From JBKCUI01 sp052161605 (GTDB lineage Bacteria > Planctomycetota > Planctomycetia > Pirellulales > Pirellulaceae), in NCBI GenBank assembly GCA_052161605.1, contig CP197409.1: a stretch of DNA of 64,000 nt; one strand, 5' to 3'. Below, one piece after another: positions 18,201 to 26,946 of the stretch. The notes under the pieces are model-generated. The model was given only the letters and a program-made list of their open reading frames with translations. It did not search any database and was not told where the DNA came from. Numbering within the stretch: position 1 is the stretch's first letter; the number at the start of each line of letters is the position of its first letter. The translations under genes and the position numbers were made by a program.

Positions 18201-21200
18201 CTGTTGTTTTCTCGGACGAATAGAACTCGCAGAGTCAATCCGCCTCGCATCTCCTCAGTAATCTTTTGTTCAATATTGGTTTGCGTGGAGTTAGGCTTGG
18301 TCCAGTAACTCTGTAACACGCGACTTCCTAGCGACAACTCGACGTAGGCCTGTCCCTTGTCGTAGCCCGTTCCCCAAAGAGCGGTAAAGGACTCGCCTGG
18401 TTCCACGCTCCACTTCGGTGCAACAACTAGACTCGGTACCTTGATACCTAGTTCCGACTTGCTTGGGTCGACGACTTTAAAATTCAGCATCGAGGTGACG
18501 GGTTTACCGAATCGATCTTGGGTCTCGACGACGGCCCGATAGACTCCTTGGCCGAGTTTCCACTCCTGCTCGCTACTGCCGGCATCATTCGTTTCAAGGC
18601 CACGCTCCTCTACCAAATCGGCGGTCTCCCACGTTGCGATATTGCTCGGGTCAGCAGGAGCAGCGGGAGGGTTGATCACATTGCCCCGCATCGCGCGACC
18701 CCGTCGAACAGCGGGTCTCACGGCACCTAGTAGGTCGGGTCGGATGACACTCTCAGGCTGCTTGAGTGTAAAGAGCTTTATCTTGCCTGAGGCAGCAACT
18801 CCATCACCGTTAAGGGAAGTCGTGCTAAGAGCAATCTTTGTTGCTGAACTCGCGACATTCCAATCGGAGGTGGTCATGTTGGCTTGCAGAGCAACATACC
18901 CGACTGTGACGGACGAGGAACTCGAGCGAGTCTCGCCGGTAGTGTCTGTTACATCGGCTGTGATGCTATAGTGAAACTGCGGGCTATCACTTTCGTTTAC
19001 CGATCGGTCTGGTTTCGCCAGGAATGTGATCTTGAACGTCCCGTCTGGTTCACTTTGCAATACGCCGTGCGCGATTTCTTGCGCCGAACCGGATTGAGGA
19101 GGCATGCGCCACGGAAAGCAGTAGCTGAACCAAATCGGCCAGCGAACGGATCGATTCACTCGGTATGTTACCTTGGCTCCCTGGATCGGCATGCCGGTAT
19201 AGCTGAGAGCTTTGCCAATGACGACCACCTCATCGTTCAGCTTGGGAGATTCTTTGGGGGAACCTAGAGTCACCTCGAATTTCGGTCGTTTGTACTCTTC
19301 GACTTGGACTCCAGCCGTTTGGATGCCGTTGACGAGTAGAGTCATATGACCTGTGCCACGGTCTCTAGGTGTATCAAAGGTACCGCTGAAACTACCGAAG
19401 GCATTGGAGGTGAGCTCCTTGGTTTCAATCACTTGGCCATTGATGTCTCGCAATTCGACACTCACGCCAATATTGGAAACGGTGTTGTATTTGTTGTTAG
19501 CTTGGTCGACCGACAGAACGATTCCTTTGAAGTGAACGGTTTGTCCAGGGCGATAGAGGGCTCGATCCGTGAACATGGTGTACTGAACGTTGGGCCTCTG
19601 GGGCGGCTGAGATTGGCCTGTGTAGGCAAAATCTCGTGCGGCCAGCATGTGTCCTTTGTGTTCTGCGAGAATCATGACCGCTTGATTGACCATCGAGAAC
19701 GAGAACCGGCCATCGGCTTTTGTCTTCGCCGAGGTTTCTTTCGTGGTGTTGTTTCTGTGATCGATCGTAAACGCACGGATGGTTGCGTCAGCGATCGGTG
19801 TCCCCGTTTTGCTATCGAGCAAAAATCCATCAACGGTTCCATTGTTCGTGTTTTGGTCGACCACGAGGGAAAGGTGTGAGACCCAAACGGTGGCTAACGA
19901 AACGACATTGTTCGTATTGCTGAAGCTGGCGTTGGAGCTGGTTAGCAAGTAATAGAAGCCAGGCTTGAGAGAATGAGGAATCGAAACATCCTGAGTTGAG
20001 TCCTGATAGTCTTCTGTTGGTGCTAAGTCCGCGTTCCATTCGAAGTCGGGTTTCGTATTTTTAACCGAATTCCACTCATCGCCGTTGAGATAGTTGGGTG
20101 CCGATCGATACTGTTTGAATCTTGCTAGCCAATCCGCTTTGTGAAGTCGGAAGTAGGCCTTGTTCACATTTCGGTATGCAACACGTACGGTGGACTTATC
20201 ACTATCCCAGACTCGTTCGGTCACAGCAGAAAGACTTTTGCTTTCGATCTCCGCAATGAGATTTTTACAGCTTATACCTCCAACACTCTTGGGAAAAGTG
20301 TTAAAGCCTTGTTGAGCTACTTCGCGAGCTGCTACACGGTCCCCGCGTTCCATGAGAAGCAAGGCCCATCGATGGCGAGCGGTTGCCGAAAGTTCATGCT
20401 TGGCATTGGTTTCTGCAAACGATTTCAGAGCAGCTAGATAGCGTTCATTCTTTTCTTCGCCAACAGCATTGGCATGGCAGAATTGCAAACGGCCCAGCTC
20501 GGCATCGAGGTAGGCGCTTTGATCGCTATCGTCGCTGTGCAATCGCAGGAGCTTTTGGTAGAGCTTTACCGCTTTCATTTTGACCGAGTTTGCGTCGGTT
20601 GTGATCGGCTCCCAAGCAAGAAAGTCGGCTGTGGTGCCTAAAGCAGGACTGGATGCTTCGATTTCAAACGCATCTTCCGCCTTCGCTCCTGCTTGTTCCC
20701 CTGCCGAATAGAAATTGATGGCCTCGAAAGCCACAAAATCGAAGAGAGTCGGGCGGTAGGAATCAGGTAGCGTTCCGGCTTTCAGCAGCGGCTCGAAGCT
20801 AGCGACTGGCATGGAGCGGAGATAGTCTTCTGCTTCGAGTGCTTTTTCATAGTGGAATGCAATCTGATCGAAGAGCCGTTTCAGATCCCAAGTCGTAAAG
20901 TCATCACCCGTTGGTACAGCAGTCGTGGTGCGCTGCCCGAATCGCCAACGATTGTTCTCGAAGTAGTTCCAAAAGAATCGAGCTTGAATCGCGTGAAGGA
21001 TAGGCTGAGCCTCGGCGGGTGCGATTGCCAGATCAGCGGCCAGTTTCTTGATGCTAGCTTCTGGGTTGTTTCCTTCGAGGCTTGATTCGAGGCTGGCCCG
21101 CATGGCAATCGCCTTGATCGCTTCGCCGAATTTCTTCTCGGCCAAGGCGGAATCTGCGATTGTAGTCAGGATTTCGATCGCGGTTTTGGGGAGTCCTTCG

Positions 21201-21334
21201 TTGCGAGCTTGTTCGACTTTTTTCCAACTGTCGTTGCGATTTTCTTGCTGGTAAGCCATCATCGTTCCCAAAAGGAGAGTAAAAAACGAAAAGGCAGCAA
21301 GCCACTCTTTGGCCTGAAGGACCTTGGCTAACAT
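15260..21334 (-). CDS. Alpha-2-macroglobulin family protein (YfaS-like)
   Basis: A 2024-residue exported protein; bacterial members are thought to trap proteases in the periplasm. After an N-terminal hydrophobic signal come a helical region with repeat-like segments to about residue 360, a carboxypeptidase-regulatory-like beta module (about 495-545), the macroglobulin MG2 block with TDRALYRPGQTVHFKGIV (near 585), further beta domains, and the A2M core block TMPEALTTWRFMAFAHD near 1290. The thioester site reads ECSEQTF, Cys at residue 1488 and Gln at 1491 (C-x-E-Q as in bacterial homologues). Between about 1158 and 1248 is a Met/Gly/Ala-rich low-complexity stretch where a bait region would be expected. 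No penicillin-binding protein pbpC, the common partner, is adjacent. Confidence 0.85.
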   Translation of the reverse strand: MLAKVLQAKEWLAAFSFFTLLLGTMMAYQQENRNDSWKKVEQARNEGLPKTAIEILTTIADSALAEKKFGEAIKAIAMRASLESSLEGNNPEASIKKLAADLAIAPAEAQPILHAIQARFFWNYFENNRWRFGQRTTTAVPTGDDFTTWDLKRLFDQIAFHYEKALEAEDYLRSMPVASFEPLLKAGTLPDSYRPTLFDFVAFEAINFYSAGEQAGAKAEDAFEIEASSPALGTTADFLAWEPITTDANSVKMKAVKLYQKLLRLHSDDSDQSAYLDAELGRLQFCHANAVGEEKNERYLAALKSFAETNAKHELSATARHRWALLLMERGDRVAAREVAQQGFNTFPKSVGGISCKNLIAEIESKSLSAVTERVWDSDKSTVRVAYRNVNKAYFRLHKADWLARFKQYRSAPNYLNGDEWNSVKNTKPDFEWNADLAPTEDYQDSTQDVSIPHSLKPGFYYLLTSSNASFSNTNNVVSLATVWVSHLSLVVDQNTNNGTVDGFLLDSKTGTPIADATIRAFTIDHRNNTTKETSAKTKADGRFSFSMVNQAVMILAEHKGHMLAARDFAYTGQSQPPQRPNVQYTMFTDRALYRPGQTVHFKGIVLSVDQANNKYNTVSNIGVSVELRDINGQVIETKELTSNAFGSFSGTFDTPRDRGTGHMTLLVNGIQTAGVQVEEYKRPKFEVTLGSPKESPKLNDEVVVIGKALSYTGMPIQGAKVTYRVNRSVRWPIWFSYCFPWRMPPQSGSAQEIAHGVLQSEPDGTFKITFLAKPDRSVNESDSPQFHYSITADVTDTTGETRSSSSSVTVGYVALQANMTTSDWNVASSATKIALSTTSLNGDGVAASGKIKLFTLKQPESVIRPDLLGAVRPAVRRGRAMRGNVINPPAAPADPSNIATWETADLVEERGLETNDAGSSEQEWKLGQGVYRAVVETQDRFGKPVTSMLNFKVVDPSKSELGIKVPSLVVAPKWSVEPGESFTALWGTGYDKGQAYVELSLGSRVLQSYWTKPNSTQTNIEQKITEEMRGGLTLRVLFVRENNSYIEQRNIDVPWTNKELKIRTEYFTSKLEPGAKDKVKLIVEGPQASKVVSELVAGMYDASLDAYMPHYWRNGFGVFRNNYRWGNWSFSNFGEPLNFVDGQFTQQYLPVPGGYRSFDPDILLFSGGMMMARGGRAFGGRGGYGAPADAMMAEAMFDAAPGAMGGMPAAPMMMKSAQQGMETAELSAAAPDALVGGASEGGSASNLNLGKVAPRKNLQELAFFFPHVTAKEDGAFEIEFTMPEALTTWRFMAFAHDTELRAGFLENRTITSKDIMVQPNPPRFLREGDVIEFTVKVSNSSSQPQIGMVALKLFDVSGTRSVDEAFANVDREKAFELGAGESKSYAWRLQVPDGSMPVLYKAIGGTEKTSDGEEGILPVLSKRILVTESLPLPIRGKQTKEFEFSKLLVSAQSDTLKHESLTVQMVSQPAWYAVLALPYLMEYQHECSEQTFNRMYSNILARHIANSDPKIRRIFDAWKNIQPEALDSPLEKNQDLKSVMIEETPWLRAAKKESQARRDVGILFDDGRLNSEIARAQERLLEMQRENGMFPWFPGGPDNEYLTLYIMTGYGRMRHLGVDVDTSPALRTIARLDAWIEEKYRWILANSKDPEAEHLSSPICLYLYGRSFFLEDAPIPEQHRVAVEYWKRQASKYWLSQPRQNQAQLAIGLNRFGDEMVPGKIVKSIVEFSKTDEELGMYWEASQTAWWWYHAPVETQAILIEMFDEVAKDKKLVEECKVWLLKQKQTQAWKTTKSTADAVYALLLRGNNLLASDSLVEVQLAGSAIKPEKVEVGTGFYEQRFLRTEIKPEFGKIKVVKSDEGVSWGSVHWQYLEDISKITPHDGTPLKLEKEIYRKVQTKSGEVLEAIDGPVQIGDELVTRLVLRTDRDMEFVHLKDHRGSGTEPVNVLSGYRYRDGFGYYESTRDTASHFFIDYLPKGNYVFEYSVRVQHAGEYPSGMATIQSMYAPEFNSHSGSVFLKVSGR

Positions 21335-22160
21335 GAGGAAAGCTCCGCAGTAGGGGTGGTCGTGGGTTTGGTTTTTGCACCTAAAACACCAACGTACCAG
21401 AGATTGGAAAAGGAATCGAGCAGGCCCGGCTCGTTTGAGCAGGCCGGTCTTTTGAATTCGAAGTGCCCGTCAACTTCGAAGCGACTAGTCAATTGGACGA
21501 AACGGGCTCTAGTTCGGTTCCAGGAAATTTCCACGACGCACCGCGCCCCGAGACATCATTCTGCCCTGCATCATTCTGCCTACTAGGTTCTCATTTGCAG
21601 GTCCACCATAATCCCTCCATACATCACGGTGTTGTAACTTAGAATAATACTTCCTGATTGGGAACTCGTATAGCAAACCATACTCCGGCCGCACAAAATG
21701 GCTGCCTTGCGAATTTCCATGCCGCCACGAATGGTTTCTTTTGTGCGATGAGTTCTGCTATTGTGTCAAAATGCATTAAGGTTAGTAGCAAAAATGAATT
21801 CAACACGGTTACACGCGTTGAACTAAATGGCTTTGCTCTCTTCTATACCACCATCGTATCCAAGCTCTTCTGTCCGATGATCGCTTCGGTGCAGTAGCCT
21901 GCTCCTCGCCTTCTGCTTGCGTGCTCGGAAGTTTGGATGACTGCGTCGCTTTCTTGCTTGCAAGCAGACAAAGCCTTTTCTTTTTTTCTTCTCTCATTCA
22001 TCCCACTACCGACCACGCTACGCCTTACCCCAACCGCAAACTCACCCAGTATCCCTTCCGGTTGTAACGATTACCGAACACAAATACTTTTCAACCCGTA
22101 ACGAAGATTCCGATTAAATCACTTGCGCTATCTGTAACGCTAATCATCCTGATTTGTAGA
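21335..22160. other. Long gene-poor region upstream of the A2M gene
   Basis: Over 800 bases without a frame I can support. Short frames exist on both strands, but they have neither a good start signal nor recognisable sequence. The left part must hold the promoter of the alpha-2-macroglobulin gene. The right part has long pyrimidine-rich stretches near 21970-22000. It may be decayed DNA next to the IS91-type remnant. Confidence 0.5.
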
Positions 22161-22220
22161 GCCAGCTCTTTCGTTCTAGCTGGCCATTTTCACTTTCTGT
22201 TTCAGGATTAGGAACCGAGT

Positions 22221-22500
22221 TATGACTCCCTATCACAAACTTGTCACGGCCTTCACCAAACGCATGGCCGAACTGTATCTGTTCTATTGGGCAGCTACGC
22301 AATCTCTCACCCCGAACCATCGATGCCTACACCTATCACGTCGATCGATTCGCCCTACGGTTCGGAAAACACCCCGAAGAATTAGGAGGACCTGACGAAA
22401 TCCGAGAGTTCCAACTCTGGATGATCAATGAGTTGAAATCCTCTTGGAGCCAATTCAATCAAGCCGTCTGTGCCCTACGATTCTTCTACACCGTCACTGC
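22221..22500 (+). pseudogene. Tyrosine recombinase N-terminal fragment
   Basis: From the ATG at 22221 the frame reads MTPYHKLVTAFTKRMAEL. A shift near 22262 is then needed to continue into QLRNLSPRTIDAYTYHVDRF, LRFGKHPEELG and SWSQFNQAVCALRFFYTVT. This is the SAM-like DNA-binding domain of phage-type integrases. The catalytic domain with the R-H-R-Y residues is absent. The sequence passes into transposase at about 22495-22510, so a deletion has joined the two genes. Such recombinase genes are known companions of some IS91-group transposases. Confidence 0.75.
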
Positions 22501-23457
22501 GAAGCGAGATTGGCTCGATAAGACCCGGGAGCTTGTCGCTCCCCGGAGTCACCTACTTCCAAGTCATCTTTACGCTTCCCGAGGAATTGTCTGCGTTAGC
22601 ACTTGGTAACCGCAAGGAGATGTACGATCTCTTGTTCCAAGTCGCTTGGCGATGCCTGAGTCGCAAGATCGAGAAGGAGCTAGGGATCCGGAGTGCCGGG
22701 CAAGCCGTCTTGCACACGTGGAATCAAAGACTGGGGCATCATCCGCACGTGCACTTGGCTGTTCCCGGCAACGGCCCCAGTTTAGACGGCACGCGACTTA
22801 GCTGAACGGAACTGGAATGTCTTTATAGAACGTCCTCCGAAACCGGACATGCCAGCCGAGCGGATGTTCAAGTACTTGGCTCGCTATATGACTGGAGGCC
22901 CCATCTCAGATCGCAGGATCTTGGGAGAAAAGGATGGTCGCATCTGGTTCTTGGCCCGTAGTCTTAGGAAAGGCGAAGGCCAAATCGCAACATCGCTGGA
23001 GAGCGTCGAGTTCGTCAGGAGTTGGTGCATGCATGTTCTTCCCAAGGAGTATACCGAGGTCAGGAGCTATGGAGCATGGAGTTGCTCGAAACGGACCAAG
23101 TACCGGCAAGACTGCGAGCGATTGCATCCTGCGACCGTCGAGGAGTCGGAATCGACAAGAGAAAAGACGGAATTGGAAAAACCAAAAACCAAGACCGCCC
23201 CGAATTGCCCGCACTGCGGGCAGTGCATGGAGGTGCTTCGGTGCGATGATCGCCCGAGTTGGAGAGAAGTCATTTTAAAGAACGATCACCCTGGTTGGTA
23301 TCAGCCAACGGATGTCGAGTGCGAGTTCCCCCCTGAACCGAAACCGTCTTGGGAGCATGCTTACGGGCCATATATTAGGCCTAAGAGTGACGAGCCTGAC
23401 CTCTTTGACGAGATCATTGCCATGCGAGAGAGCTTAGCGGAGTCGAACACGGCCTGA
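22501..23457 (+). pseudogene. IS91-family (HUH/Y2) transposase remnant
   Basis: IS91 transposases move by rolling-circle-like transfer using an HUH motif and tyrosines. Here the zinc-finger N-terminus is missing. One frame gives DWLDKTREL, then, after a shift, VTYFQVIFTLPEELSALALG and the HUH segment HTWNQRLGHHPHVHLAVPG, ending at a stop near 22805. A second shift and a probable internal deletion lead to NVFIERPPKPDMPAERMFKYLARYMTGGPISDRRI, which holds the Y-x3-Y pair (YLARY). The C-terminus has a CPHC...C zinc-ribbon-like block and is open to 23457. At least two frame breaks make it non-functional. Confidence 0.8.
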
Positions 23458-23756
23458 CAGGCTCAAAGCCTAGCAGACACAAACAACAAGACTATTACGC
23501 AGCCATTTAACGAGCAAACCGCTCGAGCACGTCCCCACTTTAGAAACACGCACAAAACCAGCAGTACCAAGACCCATCGCATGGCCCGCCCTCTCAATGC
23601 AAGCGGGTTTAGCGAGCGATAGAGCAGTTCACGTAGGAGTCTAAACAGAGCTCGGGGAGGAGCGAAAAAGAGAAGAATCCGCAGTTAGGTTGCAAACCGA
23701 GTCCGGTCAAGCGATAATCTCTCGGGATGCGGAGCAAAGCCACACAGTTCAACGCA

Positions 23757-23800
23757 CAATCTATCCCACCGCTCTGCTACGCTCCGGTAGGGATAGATTG
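23757..23800. promoter_or_regulatory. Strong hairpin before a small membrane protein gene
   Basis: CAATCTATCCCACCG at 23757-23771 pairs with CGGTAGGGATAGATTG at 23785-23800 with one bulged base; the loop is 13 bases. It ends 25 bases before the ATG at 23826, so it may act in the leader of that gene or be a leftover mobile-element end. The role is not shown. Confidence 0.4.
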
Positions 23801-23825
23801 CAATTCGTTATCCAACGGAATTACA

Positions 23826-24356
23826 ATGATGCATGACACAACTCTGAATCCATCTACCGCACCAATTATTTTTAAGTCCGGCGTACAATCGAGGCTACCA
23901 AATTCGCAGCTCTTTCGACTGGGACTGTCGACGCTCTCCACATCACTCTTCGTGATCGTTTTACTCCAATCATTTGTATGGCAAGGGCATTTCCGGCTTT
24001 ATTCGCTCCATGACAAAGCGCACTTGATTGCACTGATCGTATCGGCTGGCCTCGCGATTGCCGCCTGCCTTTCCCATTTCATCACCCGTAAATTTTCGTT
24101 CCGATATTCGGCAAACATTCTAACTGCTCTACTCGGTATTACCGCAATTGGCGTTTTAACATTTTGGTCGTGGCCGATTATGATTCCTCCCTCGATGTTT
24201 ATCGACCTATCCAAAGTATTTGCCATTTACACCGCTATAGGTCTGATTCCAGCACTCGTCGTGTCATCGCCGCGGATGCTCACCCGAGCGGGATGGGCAG
24301 CGATTGCATCTTTGACTGCTGTTGCAATACTTGCCCTATTCGCCAGTACGCAATGA
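23826..24356 (+). CDS. Small multi-spanning membrane protein, unknown
   Basis: A 176-residue protein starting at the ATG-ATG pair at 23826; the frame is open 33 codons further upstream, but that part is not protein-like and contains the hairpin. Four hydrophobic segments can be seen: LSTSLFVIVLLQSFVW, LIALIVSAGLAIAACL, ILTALLGITAIGVLTFW and FAIYTAIGLIPALVV, with a possible fifth at the C-terminus. I recognise no family and no catalytic motif. It is convergent with uppP and just beyond the IS91-type remnant. Confidence 0.5.
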   Translation: MMHDTTLNPSTAPIIFKSGVQSRLPNSQLFRLGLSTLSTSLFVIVLLQSFVWQGHFRLYSLHDKAHLIALIVSAGLAIAACLSHFITRKFSFRYSANILTALLGITAIGVLTFWSWPIMIPPSMFIDLSKVFAIYTAIGLIPALVVSSPRMLTRAGWAAIASLTAVAILALFASTQ

Positions 24357-24476
24357 CTACACAATTGCGGACAACATAGATAGGCTTAGCTGTTGCGTCC
24401 GATAGTTGGGGGAGGGCGTAGGTCGAGCCTGATTGTTTTTATTCGCTTCTTTGCGGGGACGTTGAATAGAGTTTGG

Positions 24477-25403
24477 CTATCCCCAGATCGTCCACAGAAT
24501 AAACGTACCGACCAGAAGACGATAGATCGCAAACGGTATAAATCCCCGAGTCCGTACCCATGCAATGAACCAAGCGATAACAGCATAGGCGACTATAAAG
24601 CTCACCACGAAACCTACGGCTAGGTTGATCCATTCGGCGGAGGTTGGCATTGAGTGTTTCAACATGAATTGCAACAGCTTGAATGCCGCAGCGGCCAGCA
24701 TCACAGGTATGGCGAGGAAGAAGCTGAATTCCAGTGCAGCGGTTCGGGACAGGCCAAAGAGTTGTCCACCGACGATGGTCGACATAGAGCGGCTGGTACC
24801 AGGGAACGCGGCCGCGAGAATTTGAAATAGTCCTATCGCGATCGCTTGTTTCGGAGAAATTTCCTCGATGCTGTGTGTCGTCGGATTCTTGCCAAACCAA
24901 TAGTCGACCACGATCATCACTATGGCTCCCACGATCAGGGCGATTGCGATGACGAGCTGACTCTCCATGTTGTCACCGATCAGTTTGTCGATGAGCAAGC
25001 ATGGAACGGCGGTCACAACAAAACTGAGCATGACGAGTGACAACGGATGAGTGAGCCAGTGCGTTTTGGTGGCGGCTGATTTGCTCCCTTTTTCGCCCGA
25101 GGATGAGGCCGACTCGGATGGAGAATCTACTGCTTCGGGGGCGATGCGTGCACTGCCTTTGGAGTGTTTCCATGCAACCCAGAACGACTCGACAAAGCCA
25201 AGCAATCGCGAGCGAAAAAAGACCACAACCGACAGGATCGCTCCCAACTGGATAAAGACGGTGTACATTTTCCAAAACGGGGATTCTCGGTCTGTCCCGA
25301 GTAGCTCTTGGGTCAGCAAAATATGGGCTGTGGAGCTAACCGGCAGGAATTCGGTTAGGCCCTCAACGATGCCTTGAATGATGGAGGAGAGCAGGTCGTT
25401 CAT
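24477..25403 (-). CDS. uppP: Undecaprenyl-diphosphate phosphatase
   Basis: Removes one phosphate from undecaprenyl diphosphate to recycle the lipid carrier for peptidoglycan and other envelope polymers. The 308-residue membrane protein has the two family signatures: GIVEGLTEFLPVSSTAHI near the N-terminus, with the catalytic Glu, and FPGTSRSMSTIVGG with the catalytic Arg in the second half. A hydrophilic Ser/Lys-rich stretch of about 40 residues (around 25070-25180) enlarges the loop after the second hydrophobic segment, making it longer than the usual 265-280. It is divergent from the arrestin-like gene. Confidence 0.93.
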   Translation of the reverse strand: MNDLLSSIIQGIVEGLTEFLPVSSTAHILLTQELLGTDRESPFWKMYTVFIQLGAILSVVVFFRSRLLGFVESFWVAWKHSKGSARIAPEAVDSPSESASSSGEKGSKSAATKTHWLTHPLSLVMLSFVVTAVPCLLIDKLIGDNMESQLVIAIALIVGAIVMIVVDYWFGKNPTTHSIEEISPKQAIAIGLFQILAAAFPGTSRSMSTIVGGQLFGLSRTAALEFSFFLAIPVMLAAAAFKLLQFMLKHSMPTSAEWINLAVGFVVSFIVAYAVIAWFIAWVRTRGFIPFAIYRLLVGTFILWTIWG

Positions 25404-25561
25404 TGGAGAAACTTCGAGCTTGAGTAATACTGTCGTCAGCCAGTGTGAAGTCCAAGACCGCCAGAAGGCGACCTTATTGGCCGAGTTTACTCAAATTAAC
25501 GAGCCTCAGCCGAAACTTTTTGGTCTGTAGCGATTATGAGGATGGGAATACACTGCTGCCT

Positions 25562-26578
25562 ATGAAGCTTAGATTGCGATTATGGGGTAAGAAAAAAGGT
25601 GGCCGGATGACTGGCTGGTGGATCATTGGGTCCCTCGGCGAGGCATTTTTTTTTGCGGCCTGTTTCATCGTTGGGGTTCTGGGGCTCTCCACCTTTGTCA
25701 ATTGGTTTGAAGTTGGGGGAGGTTTTTGGCTCCTGGTTGGGGTTTCGACAACCTTGATCATCCTCGGTGCAGTGGGGTTTTGGTACGGCGTCATCAAAGT
25801 TGCGATGAGTGACGAGCACCGAGAAGCCATCTCGCAGAGCGGTTTGTTACCTAAACCCAAGGGGCGTGCGAAGAAGATTCCGCCTCCGATGATTCCATCG
25901 CTCGAATCGTTTACGGACAGCCCGGGCGCCAAACTGGCGTATCGCCTACCTGGTTTTGCGAGGGAACGTTTTTCACTGATCGCACTTGGGCTGCTGGCCA
26001 TGGCTTGGAATGCAATGCTAGCAGTGTTTCTGGTCGTAGCTGTGCGCAGGATGGCGGATGGTCAATTCCCGTTCGTTCTGCTGGTGTTGATCGGTTTAGG
26101 TGTCTTTATCGGATTTCGAGTTTCGAAGCTTTTCGTGAAGTCCTATGTCCAAGCGATTGGGATCGGGTCGACGACGGTTGAGATTGAGGAGTTGCCGCTG
26201 GTTCCTGGTCGGACTTATCGGATTGTTTTGGTTCAATATGGCAAGTTGGTGTTGAAGAAACTGACTTTGAGACTGGTATGTGAGGAGGAAAGCACCTATC
26301 ATTTTGGGACAGACGTTCGCACAGAGAGAGCGATTGTCCAGGAGCAGCCTGTACTCAATCAAGGTAGAACCAGGATTGATTGGGGCCGGCCGTTAGAGCT
26401 CGAGGGGGAAGTGCACATCCCGGTAGATGCGATGCATTCCTTTCAGAGTCTTCATAACGCAATACATTGGAAGTTTATTGTCGAAGGAGAAGCGAATCGA
26501 TGGCCATCGTACTGCCGAGATTTCCCCGTGGTGGTGTACCCACGCGAAGCGAAGTCGCTAGCCGAGGCAAAGTCATGA
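25562..26578 (+). CDS. Membrane protein with C-terminal arrestin-like domain
   Basis: About 338 residues from the ATG at 25562; an in-frame start at 25445 would add a basic, unlikely leader. Four hydrophobic segments form two hairpins: IIGSLGEAFFFAACFIVGVLG with GGFWLLVGVSTTLIILG, and LIALGLLAMAWNAMLAVFLVV with FVLLVLIGLGVFIGFRV. A linker with PKPKGRAKKIPPP lies between them. The last 140 residues are beta-rich (YRIVLVQYGKLVLKKLTLRLVCEE, then HIPVDAMHSFQSLHNAIHWKF and FPVVVYP), which resembles arrestin/Vps26-like sandwich proteins. The stop overlaps the next ATG as ATGA, so the two are probably translationally coupled. Confidence 0.55.
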   Translation: MKLRLRLWGKKKGGRMTGWWIIGSLGEAFFFAACFIVGVLGLSTFVNWFEVGGGFWLLVGVSTTLIILGAVGFWYGVIKVAMSDEHREAISQSGLLPKPKGRAKKIPPPMIPSLESFTDSPGAKLAYRLPGFARERFSLIALGLLAMAWNAMLAVFLVVAVRRMADGQFPFVLLVLIGLGVFIGFRVSKLFVKSYVQAIGIGSTTVEIEELPLVPGRTYRIVLVQYGKLVLKKLTLRLVCEEESTYHFGTDVRTERAIVQEQPVLNQGRTRIDWGRPLELEGEVHIPVDAMHSFQSLHNAIHWKFIVEGEANRWPSYCRDFPVVVYPREAKSLAEAKS

Positions 26579-26946
26579 TTCGATTGCTCGGACTGCAGCC
26601 TGCTTACATGCCCAACGACGTGCTCGAGTTCGAGTACACGATCGAGAACATCGACGAATCGAATATATCTGCCGTAGAGGTTTCGGTATTGTGGTTAACG
26701 GAGGGCAAGGGAACCGAGGATATGGGAGTTCACTTCTTCCAGCGACTGGCTGGCAATTCGCTGGGCTCGATTGATTGGTCTATCCCCCAGACGCTGAAGG
26801 TCCCGTTGCCAGAGTCTCCGTTATCCTATGAGGGACGGATCGTCAAAATTTCCTGGTGCGTTCGAGCTCGGTTCTATATGAGTGACGGAACGGAGTATTT
26901 GGGCCAAGAGCCCTTTTATCTGGGGGCGATCACCAGGGCGATTTAG
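26575..26946 (+). CDS. Small arrestin-like beta-sandwich protein, unknown
   Basis: About 123 residues from the ATG overlapping the preceding stop; an alternative start at 26500 is in frame and would overlap more. The sequence opens MIRLLGLQPAYMPNDVLEFEY, then NIDESNISAVEVSVLWLTEGKG and VGDGTEYL-like C-terminal strands (VRARFYMSDGTEYLGQEPFYLG). The pattern of alternating strands is similar to the C-terminal half of the gene before it, so the pair may be two halves of one arrestin-like sandwich split between a membrane-bound and a soluble protein. This is inference. tRNA-Val lies 94 bases downstream. Confidence 0.5.
   Translation: MIRLLGLQPAYMPNDVLEFEYTIENIDESNISAVEVSVLWLTEGKGTEDMGVHFFQRLAGNSLGSIDWSIPQTLKVPLPESPLSYEGRIVKISWCVRARFYMSDGTEYLGQEPFYLGAITRAI

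Larger units (their letters stand above)
22161..23525 (+). mobile_element. Decayed IS91-family element with integrase remnant
   Basis: An integrase N-terminal fragment runs directly into an IS91-type transposase that has lost its start, an internal segment and its frame. A hairpin GCCAGCT...AGCTGGC (22161-22184) lies 36 bases before the first start codon. A second, CGAGC-aaacc-GCTCG (23511-23525), lies 54 bases past the last stop. These could be remnants of the element ends, which in this family are not inverted repeats but may carry a hairpin at the replication origin. The outer limits given are tentative. No functional copy is present in the window. Confidence 0.5.

Noticed and set aside
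21509..21694. A 61-codon minus-strand frame with MMQGRMMSRGAVRRG
   Set aside because: It faces the start of the alpha-2-macroglobulin gene with no ribosome site, and its Met/Gly/Arg bias alone is not enough to call a gene.
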